Part shown: positions 52,293 to 61,326 of the stretch, in pieces
How positions within the stretch are numbered: the first letter of the stretch is position 1
How the letters are laid out: every line of letters starts with the position of its first letter
Assembly: GCF_001613005.1 (NCBI RefSeq)
Contig: NZ_BDBN01000018.1
Location: 1-64,000 of the forward strand
Direction: 5' to 3'
From: Nocardia nova NBRC 15556
Lineage (GTDB): Bacteria > Actinomycetota > Actinomycetes > Mycobacteriales > Mycobacteriaceae
DNA: 64,000 nt
Notes under the pieces: model-generated
Seen by the model: the letters and a program-made list of their open reading frames with translations, nothing else
Told to the model about the DNA's origin: nothing
Database searches by the model: none
Program-made: the position numbers and the translations under genes

Positions 52293-54065
52293 GTGAGCCC
52301 TGCCGGTGTTGTGCCGCTGCTCGGATCTGTCGCTGCCGCTGTGTCGGAGGCGATCGCCCGAGTCCGACCCGATCTGGCAGGAGCCGACCCGGTGGTGCGA
52401 CGATCCGATCGCGCCGACTTCCAATCGAACGCTGCGCTGCCGCTGGCGAAGAAGACCGGGACGAAACCCATCGAACTGGCACACTCGCTGGTACAGCATC
52501 TCGAAGGCACTGGCCCCGGGGCTGTCGAGTCCGTGACGGTGTCGGGACCAGGCTTCCTGAACATCACCGTCTCCGATGCTGCGATCTGGTCACAGGTCTC
52601 CGCCAGGCTGGCCGACGACCGGCTCGGCGTTCCCGCCGACGAAACCGGGCACCGGGTGGTGATCGACTATTCGGGACCGAACGTAGCCAAGGAAATGCAC
52701 GTCGGGCATCTGCGCACCACCATCATCGGTGACAGCCTCGCCCGTGTTCTCGGTTTTCTCGGCGCCGAGGTGATCCGCGCGAACCATCTCGGCGACTGGG
52801 GAACCCAGTTCGGAATGCTCATCCAATACATCGATGAGCACCCCGAAAACCCCTGGCACCAGGACGATCTCACCGATAACCAGGTCAGTGCGGTCTCGGC
52901 CTTGGACGCGCTCTACAAAGCTGCACGGTCCCAGTTCGACGCCGACCCTGACTTCGCCGATCGTGCGCGACGGCGTGTGGTCGCCCTGCAAACCGGTGAC
53001 GAGCAGACGGTAGCCCGGTGGAAGGAGATCGTCGCCGAATCGGAGAAGGCATTCGGCGCGATCTATGACCGTCTGGGCGTTCTGCTCACCTCCGACGACT
53101 ATGCCGGGGAGTCCTTCTACAACCCGATGCTCGCCGACACCGTCACCGAACTCCTCGACAAGGCCGTCGCTGTCGCCAGCGACGGCGCGATCGTCGTGGC
53201 CTCGGAAGAGGTCACCGGCCCCGACGACACGCCCGCCGTGCTGATGGTTCGCAAGAGTGACGGTGGATACGGCTACGACAGCACCGACCTGGCCACAATC
53301 CGTTACCGCATCACCACCCTGAAGGCCGACCGGCTGCTGTATGTCACCGATTCCCGCCAAGCCCTGCACTTCCAGTTGGTCTTCGAAGCAGCCCGTCGGG
53401 TCGGTTGGATCACCGACACCGTCACCGTCGACCATGTTCCTTACGGCACCGTCCTCGGTCCAGACGGCCGCCCCTTCAAAACCCGCGCCGGTGGCACCGT
53501 CCGCCTGATGGATCTGCTCGACGATGCCGTTACCGCCGCCCGCACCGTTGTTGCCGAGAAGAACCCCGACCTGCCCGCCGCCGAACTCGATGCCATCGCC
53601 GAACAGGCCGGAATCGGCGCGGTGAAATACGCCGACCTGTCCACCAGCCGGATCAAGGACTACACCTTCGACCCGGAGCGCATGACCGCATTCAACGGCA
53701 ACACCGGCGTCTACCTGCAATACGCCCACGCCCGAATCTGCTCGATTCTGGGTAAAGCCGAAGACCTCACGGGTGTTTCGGTGGAGCCGAGTATCTTCCT
53801 CGAGCCCGCCGAGCGAGAACTCGCACTCACCCTGGACGGATTCGCGGATGCCATCGCGGAGGTCGCCGCAACGCTCGAACCCCACCGCCTGGCCGGCTAC
53901 GTCTACGAACTCGCCCGCACCTTCACCCGGTTCTACGACACCTGCCCCGTCCTGACCGCCGCTGAGCCCGTCCGCGGCAACCGGATCGCCCTGTCCCAGC
54001 TGACGGCGCGAACCCTTGCCCAGGGGCTCGGGCTGCTGGGAATCGCTGCGCCGGAACGACTCTGA
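52293..54065 (+). CDS. argS: Arginyl-tRNA synthetase (probable second copy)
   Basis: A 590-residue class I synthetase that charges tRNA-Arg. The ArgRS N-terminal tRNA-binding domain (to about 110) is followed by the HIGH-type motif KEMHVGHLRTT near 132-142, ANHLGDWGTQFGM near 167-179, and the KMSK-equivalent region PFKTRAGGTVRLMDLLDDA near 398. The DALR anticodon domain ends in FTRFYDTCPVL. GTG at 52293 has an AGGAAAGGAA site. The usual actinobacterial argS-lysA-hom neighbours are absent, so this may be an additional copy. The 267 bp upstream carry no other supported gene. Confidence 0.93.
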   Translation: MSPAGVVPLLGSVAAAVSEAIARVRPDLAGADPVVRRSDRADFQSNAALPLAKKTGTKPIELAHSLVQHLEGTGPGAVESVTVSGPGFLNITVSDAAIWSQVSARLADDRLGVPADETGHRVVIDYSGPNVAKEMHVGHLRTTIIGDSLARVLGFLGAEVIRANHLGDWGTQFGMLIQYIDEHPENPWHQDDLTDNQVSAVSALDALYKAARSQFDADPDFADRARRRVVALQTGDEQTVARWKEIVAESEKAFGAIYDRLGVLLTSDDYAGESFYNPMLADTVTELLDKAVAVASDGAIVVASEEVTGPDDTPAVLMVRKSDGGYGYDSTDLATIRYRITTLKADRLLYVTDSRQALHFQLVFEAARRVGWITDTVTVDHVPYGTVLGPDGRPFKTRAGGTVRLMDLLDDAVTAARTVVAEKNPDLPAAELDAIAEQAGIGAVKYADLSTSRIKDYTFDPERMTAFNGNTGVYLQYAHARICSILGKAEDLTGVSVEPSIFLEPAERELALTLDGFADAIAEVAATLEPHRLAGYVYELARTFTRFYDTCPVLTAAEPVRGNRIALSQLTARTLAQGLGLLGIAAPERL

Positions 54066-54477
54066 ACAGAAAGTGATCGACGAGCCACGTCGACGCTCCA
54101 GCGCGCATGATGCTGAGCCCCGCAATTGTGACCTTCGAATACATCCGTCCTGTGCTCGACAGTGGTGTTCGGTGTTCGGAATTATCGAACACCGAACAAT
54201 CCATTGCGTGCCAACGACCACGGTGCCCGCACAGCGTGATACCACCTCAGTCAGTCGCCGGCTTGCCGTGCTCAGTTGACCAGTTCCACGTGAGTGTCGG
54301 TCAGGGCGGGTTCGGAGGCTGCGGCGGCGTGTCTGGACAGCAGGTTTCGAGGGGCCACGGTGCTGATGATGGTTCTCGGGAGACGCCCGTGTGCTGCCGA
54401 CGATTGGCGTGGTGCCGCCGCGGAGAGGTGAAAGTTTTTAACACGCAGAGCAAACGCGTTAGGCTTTTCGCAGATAT
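54066..54477. other. Intergenic region between convergent argS and cold-shock gene
   Basis: About 410 bases, partly A/T-rich, without a supported gene. Its main feature is a strong inverted repeat at 54166-54198. Confidence 0.55.
54166..54198. terminator. 13-bp perfect inverted repeat, probable bidirectional terminator
   Basis: TGTTCGGTGTTCG and CGAACACCGAACA pair perfectly around the seven-base loop GAATTAT, 100 bp after the argS stop and facing the convergent cold-shock gene. There is no T-run. The TTCG/CGAA repeats inside each arm also give it operator-like symmetry, so a protein-binding role is possible. Confidence 0.5.
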
Positions 54478-54789
54478 TCAACATGTTTCTCGTGATGGTG
54501 GCGGTGTGACTTTCGCGATCCGGATTAGGCCCTTGCTTGTGCTAGCGAGACTCAGGGGCCAAGTAACTTTGACGGCCCTAAGATCATGTGAACCCTGTTG
54601 AACTGCTTCATATTCCACTTCAACCTGATCGTTGAGGACAACGTCCCCGAAATTCTTGTGCTCACCCAGCGAGTCGAGACCGAACCAGACATGCGAACCG
54701 TCAACGGTCTCGATTATCCCGGTGGCGCGCTTCTCGTTCCAGCGCCAGACTTTCCCCTTGGCGCGCTGCACCTTTCGCTCGTATTCCAT
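54478..54789 (-). CDS. Cold-shock-domain-like protein
   Basis: A 103-residue protein. Residues 10-75 read GKVWRWNEKRATGIIETVDG, then SHVWFGLDSL and GDVVLNDQVEVEYEA, the five-strand nucleic-acid-binding pattern of CspA relatives, but with the RNP motifs altered (TGIIE for FGFI). It may be a diverged RNA chaperone. A GTG six codons upstream is an alternative start; neither has a strong ribosome site. Confidence 0.7.
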   Translation of the reverse strand: MEYERKVQRAKGKVWRWNEKRATGIIETVDGSHVWFGLDSLGEHKNFGDVVLNDQVEVEYEAVQQGSHDLRAVKVTWPLSLASTSKGLIRIAKVTPPPSRETC

Positions 54790-54949
54790 GTGCTCAACTA
54801 TATCCACGGCGGATCGGCAAAGTGTCCGCGCAAAATTCCGTCAAAAGGTCCTGGCCATCCTTATCGAGGGAGGAGGAAGCTGCGGCCCCGGGTGATTGCC
54901 TGAGCGGCCGGAAAGCTTGTGGTGGTGCGAGTTTCGCGATCGGATTCGA

Positions 54950-56467
54950 TCAGAGCCCCGGCGCTACCGGTGTCTCCTCACGCTCCCGCGCGGCATGCCG
55001 CGGCAGGAACATGGCGGGCACGATGATCACCGCGGTGAGGCCGAACGCCACCCAGAACGCGAAGCCGAAGGAGTCGGCGAGCAATGGTCCGACCACCGGC
55101 ATCAGTTGAGGCGGGACAGAGCTGATCTGCCCGGAACCACTACTGCCGGAGGGCATTCCGTGCTCGGTCAATTGCCCGGAGAGGTGTTGCGTCAGCGCCG
55201 TTACCAGCAGGGCGCTGCCGAGCGACGCGCCGACCTGCTGAATGGCCGAGAGTGTGGGCGCCGCGCGTGTCAGGGCGTCCTTGCCCAGTTCCGTGTAAGC
55301 AGCCGCGATGGTCGGCATCATCACCGAACCGAGGCCCATACCGCGGACGAACAGGGCCACACAGAGCCAGACGTACGACGTGTCGGTGCCGACGTGCGTG
55401 AAGGGGAGGGTGCCGACCAGGGCGAGGACGACGCCGACGGGGACCACGTAGCCGGCGCCGATGCGGTCGGTGAGCCGGCCGCCGATCACCATCGCCACGA
55501 CCGCGCCCAATCCCTGGGGTGCGAGGAGCAGGCCGGCGTCGAGCGGGCCCTGTCCGCGCACGGTCTGGTAGTACAGCGGAAGTAGCAGCATGCCGCCGAA
55601 CAATCCGATGGCGACGAGAAACACCGCGATGGTTCCGCCGGCGAAGAGCCGGTTGGTGAGCAGACGGACGTCGACGATCGAGTCGGCTCCCTTGTGCAGG
55701 CTGTGCCAGGTGTAGAGGGCCAGGCCCGCGACGCCGCCGATGAGCCAGCCGAGCACGCCCCACTCGGTGAAACCACCGTGTGAGCTGGCCTCGGAAAGTC
55801 CGTAGAGCAGGCAGACGAGGCTACCGGAGAGCAGGATCAGCCCTCGCAGGTCGAGACGGCCGTGCTCGGGCAGGGTGTCGCCGTGCGGAAGCTTCCAGAC
55901 CGCGAGCGCGAGGGCGAGGGCGCCGACGGGGACGTTGACGAGGAAGATCCAGTGCCAGCTCGTGTACTGCACCAGCAGGCCGCCGATCACCGGGCCGAAT
56001 ACCGGTCCCAGCAGCATGGGGACACCGAGGATGGCCATGGCCCTGCCGAGGCGTTGCGCGCCCGCGGCTCGGGTGATGATCGCCTGCCCGGCGGGCAGCA
56101 GCATGCCGCCGCCGAGTCCCTGCAGGATGCGAAAGCCGATCAGGCTTTCGATGGACCAGGCGGTCGCGCACAGAGCCGAGCCCGCGACGAACAGACTTAC
56201 CGCGGTGAGCCAGACCGGTCTGGAACCGAACCGATCCATCGCCCACCCGGTGACCGGGATGGCCAGCGCCACCGCCAGCAGGTAACCGGTCACCACCCAC
56301 TGCGTCGTGGACAGGGTCGCGCCGAGTTCGGTGCTCAACGACTTCAGGGCGACGTTCACGATGGTGGTGTCGAGAACCACCATGATCATGCCGGACACGA
56401 TGACGAGTCCTGTGACGATAACGCTGCGGTCGAGCTTGCCCGACTGCTGCGCGGTGGTGGCTTCCAT
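54950..56467 (-). CDS. MFS drug exporter, DHA2 (EmrB/QacA) family
   Basis: A 505-residue inner-membrane transporter with 14 predicted membrane segments. The start region VSGMIMVVLDTTIVNVALKS, the motif A region GWAMDRFGSRPVWLTAVSLF near 80-100 and the motif C region LGVPMLLGPVFGPVIGGLL near 145 identify a DHA2 proton-drug antiporter. It exports toxic hydrophobic compounds. GAGGGAG precedes the ATG. No TetR- or MarR-type regulator gene is adjacent. Confidence 0.92.
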   Translation of the reverse strand: MEATTAQQSGKLDRSVIVTGLVIVSGMIMVVLDTTIVNVALKSLSTELGATLSTTQWVVTGYLLAVALAIPVTGWAMDRFGSRPVWLTAVSLFVAGSALCATAWSIESLIGFRILQGLGGGMLLPAGQAIITRAAGAQRLGRAMAILGVPMLLGPVFGPVIGGLLVQYTSWHWIFLVNVPVGALALALAVWKLPHGDTLPEHGRLDLRGLILLSGSLVCLLYGLSEASSHGGFTEWGVLGWLIGGVAGLALYTWHSLHKGADSIVDVRLLTNRLFAGGTIAVFLVAIGLFGGMLLLPLYYQTVRGQGPLDAGLLLAPQGLGAVVAMVIGGRLTDRIGAGYVVPVGVVLALVGTLPFTHVGTDTSYVWLCVALFVRGMGLGSVMMPTIAAAYTELGKDALTRAAPTLSAIQQVGASLGSALLVTALTQHLSGQLTEHGMPSGSSGSGQISSVPPQLMPVVGPLLADSFGFAFWVAFGLTAVIIVPAMFLPRHAAREREETPVAPGL

Positions 56468-56855
56468 ATCAGCTCCCTCATCGAAGGTGCCAGGACTCGA
56501 CCGGGCGACAACACCCTGCGACTACCCGTCGTATGGTCGATTATTGCGGCGCTGTCGTTCCGCGGGTTGTCACAGACCTCATCGCCGAGGGGGAGATCGG
56601 ACGAGCCGGGGTGGGTGATACCTCCGCGGACCCACGACACATGTACACGGTCTTTCGGTGGCATGAGAATGCCGGAGGTCGACGGATGGAGATGTCTGGA
56701 ACGAGTCGGCCGGTTCAGGTGGCTCAGGGTCGGGAAGCCGAGGTCGTTTTCCCACTGCTGTGCCCCGACCTCGATTTCCTGTCGACGTATGCGGTGTTAC
56801 TATGCAATTAGTTGGGTTATAGCCAACTATATGCATAATCTCTGAGGTGATGCTG
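56468..56855. other. Intergenic region upstream of AbiE
   Basis: About 390 bases between divergent MFS and abiE genes. The plus-strand frame here has no recognisable domain. The last 60 bases are A/T-rich and contain the AbiE palindrome. Confidence 0.55.
56801..56837. promoter_or_regulatory. Large palindrome at the AbiE promoter
   Basis: TATGCAATTAGTTGG and CCAACTATATGCATA form a 37-bp interrupted palindrome: 13 of 15 pairs match around the seven-base centre GTTATAG. It ends 19 bp upstream of the abiEi start. AbiEi-type antitoxins repress their own operon by binding inverted repeats here, so this is the probable autoregulatory operator. Confidence 0.7.
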
Positions 56856-57503
56856 ATGACTGGGGCCCGCAGCCCTGTACTGCCGAGTGAGCTCTGGCGC
56901 GTCCCGCTGCGAACACTCCGGCCGCAGGACTTGACCGGTATCTATGCTCAGCCGCGTCCTGAGATCGCGCGGCTCGTGGATCGGGGCGTACTGCACCGCG
57001 TCGCGCACGGCTACTACATCGTCGTCCCGCCGGAGTACGTCGGCAGAGCCTGGCTGCCCGGCCTCGAGCCGGCTGCCGCGGGGATCGCGTCATCGATTTA
57101 CGGCGCAGATCGGGCCATTGTCATGGGTGTCAGCGCGGCTCGCATGCTGGGCGCCGTGCCGCGTGCGTTGGCGACTGCGGTTGTCGCGGTTCCCAGCCAG
57201 CATCGGCCTATCTCGTTGACCGACCGTTCGGCTCACGTCCGGTTCGTCTGCCGTGACACCGACGTACTCGACGCCGAGCGCATCGACACATCCCTGGGCC
57301 CGGCGCTGGTTACAACGCCGGAACAGACTGTGCTCGACCTCGCCCGCCGGCCGCGGCTGGGTAATGCCGAGGGGGAGGTTCGTTCGGCGATCGAGACGCT
57401 CTACCGCCGTAGTGATTCGGCGATACTTACACAGCTGGCTGCGGACCAGCGTCTCGGTGCTGCGCTTCGACGTGTGGAGGGTTGGGTGGGGAATGGTAAA
57501 TGA
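56856..57503 (+). CDS. abiEi: AbiEi-type antitoxin of a type IV toxin-antitoxin system
   Basis: A 215-residue protein. The N-terminal winged helix spans about 10-60 (RTLRPQDLTGIYAQPRPEIA, then RLVDRGVLHRVAHGYYIVVP), followed by the AbiEi domain (GISAARMLG-like VSAARMLGAVPRALATAVVA, then TPEQTVLDLARRP). It represses its promoter and counteracts the AbiEii nucleotidyltransferase. GAGG at 56844-56847 favours the ATG at 56856 over earlier in-frame GTG/ATG codons. It overlaps the toxin start by 11 bases. Confidence 0.87.
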   Translation: MTGARSPVLPSELWRVPLRTLRPQDLTGIYAQPRPEIARLVDRGVLHRVAHGYYIVVPPEYVGRAWLPGLEPAAAGIASSIYGADRAIVMGVSAARMLGAVPRALATAVVAVPSQHRPISLTDRSAHVRFVCRDTDVLDAERIDTSLGPALVTTPEQTVLDLARRPRLGNAEGEVRSAIETLYRRSDSAILTQLAADQRLGAALRRVEGWVGNGK

Positions 57504-58242
57504 CGAACTTGAAAGTGTCGCAGTTCAATTCGGCGTCTCCCCGGAGCAGGTCGAGCGCGACCACCTGATCTCTCATCTGCTGGCGGCGATCAGCCGAGGA
57601 TTCGGTGATCGGCTACATTTCATCGGCGGTACCGCTCTGGCTCGTACCCATCTGGTGAACGGCAGACTCAGCGAAGACATAGATCTGGTTGCGTTGGACA
57701 ACCGAACCGCACTGGCGGCGGAACTCGACGCCGCTTTGCCGCGATCAGTGGCGCGGACCTATGGACGGCTCGAATGGGTACCGCCGCTGAGCAATGTCCC
57801 GGATACTGGGGCGGCCAATCTTCGCTCCGCGTCCGGCATATCCGTCAAGATCCAGTTGCTGTCGCCACGCGGACGAGCGGTGTGGCCGACCGAGCTTCGC
57901 AGCCTCGAGCAGCGATACAGCGATGCGCCACCTGCGGAGCTGCTCGTGCCCACCTTGCCTGCCTTCGCCGCCGGTAAGACGGCAACATGGCACGATCGAC
58001 GCGCTGCGCGTGACCTATGGGATCTCTGGGCGCTGAGCGACGCCGGCGCTATCGATAGCGTTGCGGGAGACTTGTACCGGAGGTGGGGTCCGACTGGTCG
58101 GCTCCCTAGTTCGCACCTGTTCGATCGTGCACCAGGCGAAGACGACTGGAATGCACAACTGGCGGGGCAGACTCGGTTGGCGATCAGCGCTGAGACGGCA
58201 CTGCATACGGTGCGAGATGCCTGGGCTCGTATTGCGAAGTGA
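57493..58242 (+). CDS. abiEii: AbiEii-type nucleotidyltransferase toxin
   Basis: A 249-residue DUF1814/AbiEii protein. The nucleotidyltransferase motif is FIGGTALARTHL at 43-54 with SEDIDLV at 60-66; the later motifs are K162 in FAAGKTATWHDRR and RDLWDL at 173-178. These are the four conserved motifs of the MenT/AbiEii toxins, which add nucleotides to tRNA or other targets and arrest growth, often during phage infection. All key residues seem present, so the toxin is probably active. Translationally coupled to the antitoxin. Confidence 0.88.
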   Translation: MVNDELESVAVQFGVSPEQVERDHLISHLLAAISRGFGDRLHFIGGTALARTHLVNGRLSEDIDLVALDNRTALAAELDAALPRSVARTYGRLEWVPPLSNVPDTGAANLRSASGISVKIQLLSPRGRAVWPTELRSLEQRYSDAPPAELLVPTLPAFAAGKTATWHDRRAARDLWDLWALSDAGAIDSVAGDLYRRWGPTGRLPSSHLFDRAPGEDDWNAQLAGQTRLAISAETALHTVRDAWARIAK

Positions 58243-58405
58243 CTCGGAAGCATCGGTTCTCCGAGCCATCTCGCCCGTCGTCCGACCGCGGATGAAGTGG
58301 CAGCCGCCCGTCCGGAGTCCGACTTGCGCATACATCGTTCGGCCGCTCGCGTCAGGGTTTCCGTTGCCGCCCGAATAGGCTCGGGAATTCGAAAATGGCT
58401 GTGCT

Positions 58406-59074
58406 TCAATGATTGCCTGGTGCCGGCAGGGATACCGCATCGAGCAGACGCTCGCGCTCCCCGTCCGACATCTCTGTTCCGGATACCGGCTCCGCGAGCA
58501 CACACAGCAGCAGCGCCACGCCTACCGCGCCCGGGTCGGGGTGGCCGACGGCGCGTTCGCCGAGGTAACTCGCGCGACCGCGACGTGCCCGCAGGGTCGC
58601 CGTGGACAGGGCTCCGTCCACTGCGGCGCTTACCATCGCGGCGATATCGGCATCGCCATTCAGCGCCTCGGCGGCGGGAGCGAGCGCGTCGACCATGGTG
58701 CGATCGCCGACTTCCGCCTCGCCGACGCGCTGGATGGCGGCGAGACCGTCCTCGATACCGATCCTGAGGGCGTCGATATAGGAATCCGAGCGTGTCGCCC
58801 GGGCGCCGAGTGATTGGAACAGGAGTCCGAACAGCGGGCCGCTCGTGCCTCCGACCTCGTCGAGGAAGACCGCTCGCAGCGTATTCCACGGTGCGGGGGA
58901 GTCCGGTGCGGCGAGGCGGTCGGCGACCTCGGAGAAGCCCTCGCGCAGATTGACGCCGAAATCTCCGTCGCCGGTGATCTCGTCCAGCGTGGTCAGTGCG
59001 GGCTCGGCGGCGATGAACACCTCGTGCAGTCGGGCGACGGTGCTGTCGAGCGTCGTCAGTGCCTCGCTGGTCAT
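58406..59074 (-). CDS. dhaL: Dihydroxyacetone kinase ADP-binding subunit DhaL
   Basis: A 222-residue helical-barrel subunit. DEITGDGDFGVNL near 31-43 holds the Mg-nucleotide aspartates; GGTSGPLFGLLF near 75-86 is the nucleotide loop; YLGERAVGHPDPGAVGVAL is the C-terminal motif. It transfers phosphate to dihydroxyacetone on DhaK. Its start overlaps the dhaK stop (ATGA). No DhaM phosphotransferase gene is in the window. Confidence 0.92.
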   Translation of the reverse strand: MTSEALTTLDSTVARLHEVFIAAEPALTTLDEITGDGDFGVNLREGFSEVADRLAAPDSPAPWNTLRAVFLDEVGGTSGPLFGLLFQSLGARATRSDSYIDALRIGIEDGLAAIQRVGEAEVGDRTMVDALAPAAEALNGDADIAAMVSAAVDGALSTATLRARRGRASYLGERAVGHPDPGAVGVALLLCVLAEPVSGTEMSDGERERLLDAVSLPAPGNH

Positions 59075-60075
59075 CGTGCGGTGTCCTTCCAGGCGGGTGC
59101 GCCGGTCGGGGCGTGCCAGAGATCGAGCCAGCCGTCGGCGAGTTGGGTGAGGGTGATCGAGAAGCCGCTCATGTCCAGTGCTGCGACGAATGTGCCGACC
59201 TGGACCGCCGAGATTTCGCGACCTCGGGTGGTGAGGGTGCGCGCCGCGAGCTCGAGAACTGTGCAGAGTTCGAGTTCCGTCGTCGCACCGAGCCCATTGA
59301 TCAACAGTAACAACGGCTTTCGAGGATCGCCGGGCAGTGAGGCGAGGATATCGGTGAGCATCCGGTCGACAAGTTCCGCGAGTGGTGGCCTGGTAATCGA
59401 GGTCGAGGCGCGTTCGCCGTGAATTCCGACCCCGTATTCGAGCTGATCCGGTTCGAGTTCGAAGGCGCGCGCCCCGGTATTCGGTGACGTGAGCGCCTCG
59501 GTGGCCACCGCGATACTGCGGCTGTGCTCGGCCACCTCGTGGCCGAGCGAGGTGAGCGAGGTGAGCGTGTCACCGCGGTCCGCGGCGGCGCCGAGGATCT
59601 TTTCGACAACGATGGTCGCGGCGGTCCCGCGTCGTCCCGTCGCCGTCTCATCCGATTCGGTGGCGACGTCGTCGTCGACGAGGACCCGGCCGACCTCGAT
59701 ACCGTCGGCGGCGAGCCGTTCGGCGGCGATGCCGAAATTGATCTTGTCTCCGGTGTAGTTCTTGACGATGTGCAGCACCCCACCGGCACGAGCGACGGCC
59801 TTGCTCGCCTCGTAGACCTGGCGGTTGTGCGGCGAGGCGAAGATCTTTCCCGGTACGGCCGCGTCGAGCATCCCCATTCCCACGAATCCGACGTGCATCG
59901 GCTCGTGGCCGGAACCGCCGCCGGAGACGAGGGCGACCCGCCGTGTCGGCGCACCGCGATCGTGGTGCACGAACAGTGGGTCGGTGGTTATCCGGACCCA
60001 CGGGTTTCGGCGCACGAAACCTTGCAGCGAAACCTCGGGGCCCTGGCCTGGTTCGTGTAGGAACAGTGCGGGCAC
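59071..60075 (-). CDS. dhaK: Dihydroxyacetone kinase substrate-binding subunit DhaK
   Basis: A 334-residue subunit. GGGSGHEPMHVGFVGMGMLD near 50-70 and NYTGDKINFGIA near 108-119 are DhaK signatures; the histidine in GVGIHGE near 217 forms the hemiaminal with dihydroxyacetone. With DhaL it makes dihydroxyacetone phosphate for glycolysis. GGAGG directly abuts the ATG at 60081 but is six bases from the GTG at 60075, so I prefer the GTG; the difference is two residues. Confidence 0.92.
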   Translation of the reverse strand: MPALFLHEPGQGPEVSLQGFVRRNPWVRITTDPLFVHHDRGAPTRRVALVSGGGSGHEPMHVGFVGMGMLDAAVPGKIFASPHNRQVYEASKAVARAGGVLHIVKNYTGDKINFGIAAERLAADGIEVGRVLVDDDVATESDETATGRRGTAATIVVEKILGAAADRGDTLTSLTSLGHEVAEHSRSIAVATEALTSPNTGARAFELEPDQLEYGVGIHGERASTSITRPPLAELVDRMLTDILASLPGDPRKPLLLLINGLGATTELELCTVLELAARTLTTRGREISAVQVGTFVAALDMSGFSITLTQLADGWLDLWHAPTGAPAWKDTAR

Positions 60076-60191
60076 AGACATCCTCCTCGTCGATCGACGG
60101 CGCGATGTCCAGTATCACGGGGCCGGATGAAGTCGTGTTCCCAGGTGTTCGCTCGGACCGGCCACAGGCCCGCAATCGAGCGGCCTTGGGA

Positions 60192-61307
60192 CTACGCCTC
60201 GACACCATTGTTCTGCGCCGGTGGATGAATGACCCCGTTCACGTAGCTGCTGCCCGGCGAGTACGTGTGCTCACGCACCGCGTCACCCGAATTGCCCTCG
60301 ATCGTGTGAATCGTGCCGTTGGCATCGACCTTCTCGACCAGGCCGATGTGGCCGACTCCGTTCAGGACGATGAGGTCGCCCACCTGGGCGCGGGAGGCTT
60401 TGTCGGCGAGCCCGTGGCGTTGTGCGTCTGCCCAGATCGTGGGCACGCTGACGGCCAGCCCGTGACTGTCGGTGGCGGTCCAATTCAACGGGATGTGCGC
60501 CTGCTTCCAGGCCCAGGTGGCGAAAGCCGCGCACCACGGCCCGTCGATGTTGTAGGGCTTGCCCGGCAGGTGGTTGACGCCTGTTTCGTGGACGTTGAGC
60601 TGGCTCATGGCGGCCTGGATGGCGCCAGGGGCACCGGGCGCCAGCGGAAGCGGGACAATACTTCCCGGCCCTGCCGGCGTGCCGGGCGTCGACCACGGCG
60701 TCGCACCGGCGCTCGGCGTGCCGCCGGACGGATATGTCGCGGTGGGGCGGTAGGTGGGGACCGAGTTCTCGATGGTTCGCTTCTGGTGCTGGATCTGCCT
60801 CGCGGCAGACCCGACCTTGCCGTGCACATAGCTGACGGCGTCGAGGGCGGCGGTGATCAGGCGCAGTTCGTCAGCCGGTGCCAACGGTTGATGGCTCTCG
60901 TTCATCTTCGAGGCGTATTCGAGCGTGCCTTGGAGGCGGTGCACCTTGGCCATGCAGTCGGTGAAGGTCCCGTTCGAGGTGTCGAAGGTGGAGTAGTAGG
61001 CCTTACGGACGTCGTCGTTGTGGCCGCTGATCGCCACCTTGGCGGCGCGTATCTTCGCCAGCGTCGCGGCGTGGCTGTCGACCAGGGCGGCGTAGTCGTG
61101 TTTGTCGTCGAGTCCGTCGTGGAGCAGTCCTTGCTTGCCCATTTGGTACAGCAGGTCGGGCTGTTCGGACGGCTTTCCCGAGGCCAGCAAACCGATCGAT
61201 CGGCGCAGCGCCGTCTGCACCGCGTCGAGAACGGCAATGAGGCCCTTGTGTGCTCCGGCCGGCGGAGTCAGGGTGATGTCGCTGAGTTGAAATGTGCTCG
61301 GGCTCAT
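60192..61307 (-). CDS. CHAP-domain amidase without signal peptide
   Basis: A 371-residue protein. Residues 1-185 are helical and polar (GLIAVLDAVQTALRRSIGLL at 22-41, LRLITAALDAVSYVHGKVGS), followed by a Pro/Gly/Thr linker (to about 230) and a CHAP domain: catalytic Cys in GPWCAAFATWAWKQ, His in LNGVGHIGLVEKV and the polar residue in IEGNSG. CHAP enzymes cleave peptidoglycan peptides. No Sec or Tat signal is present; the helical N-terminus suggests export by another route such as type VII secretion (inference). AGGT-type ribosome site. Confidence 0.8.
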   Translation of the reverse strand: MSPSTFQLSDITLTPPAGAHKGLIAVLDAVQTALRRSIGLLASGKPSEQPDLLYQMGKQGLLHDGLDDKHDYAALVDSHAATLAKIRAAKVAISGHNDDVRKAYYSTFDTSNGTFTDCMAKVHRLQGTLEYASKMNESHQPLAPADELRLITAALDAVSYVHGKVGSAARQIQHQKRTIENSVPTYRPTATYPSGGTPSAGATPWSTPGTPAGPGSIVPLPLAPGAPGAIQAAMSQLNVHETGVNHLPGKPYNIDGPWCAAFATWAWKQAHIPLNWTATDSHGLAVSVPTIWADAQRHGLADKASRAQVGDLIVLNGVGHIGLVEKVDANGTIHTIEGNSGDAVREHTYSPGSSYVNGVIHPPAQNNGVEA

Positions 61308-61326
61308 CGTGTTACCTGCGGGAGAG

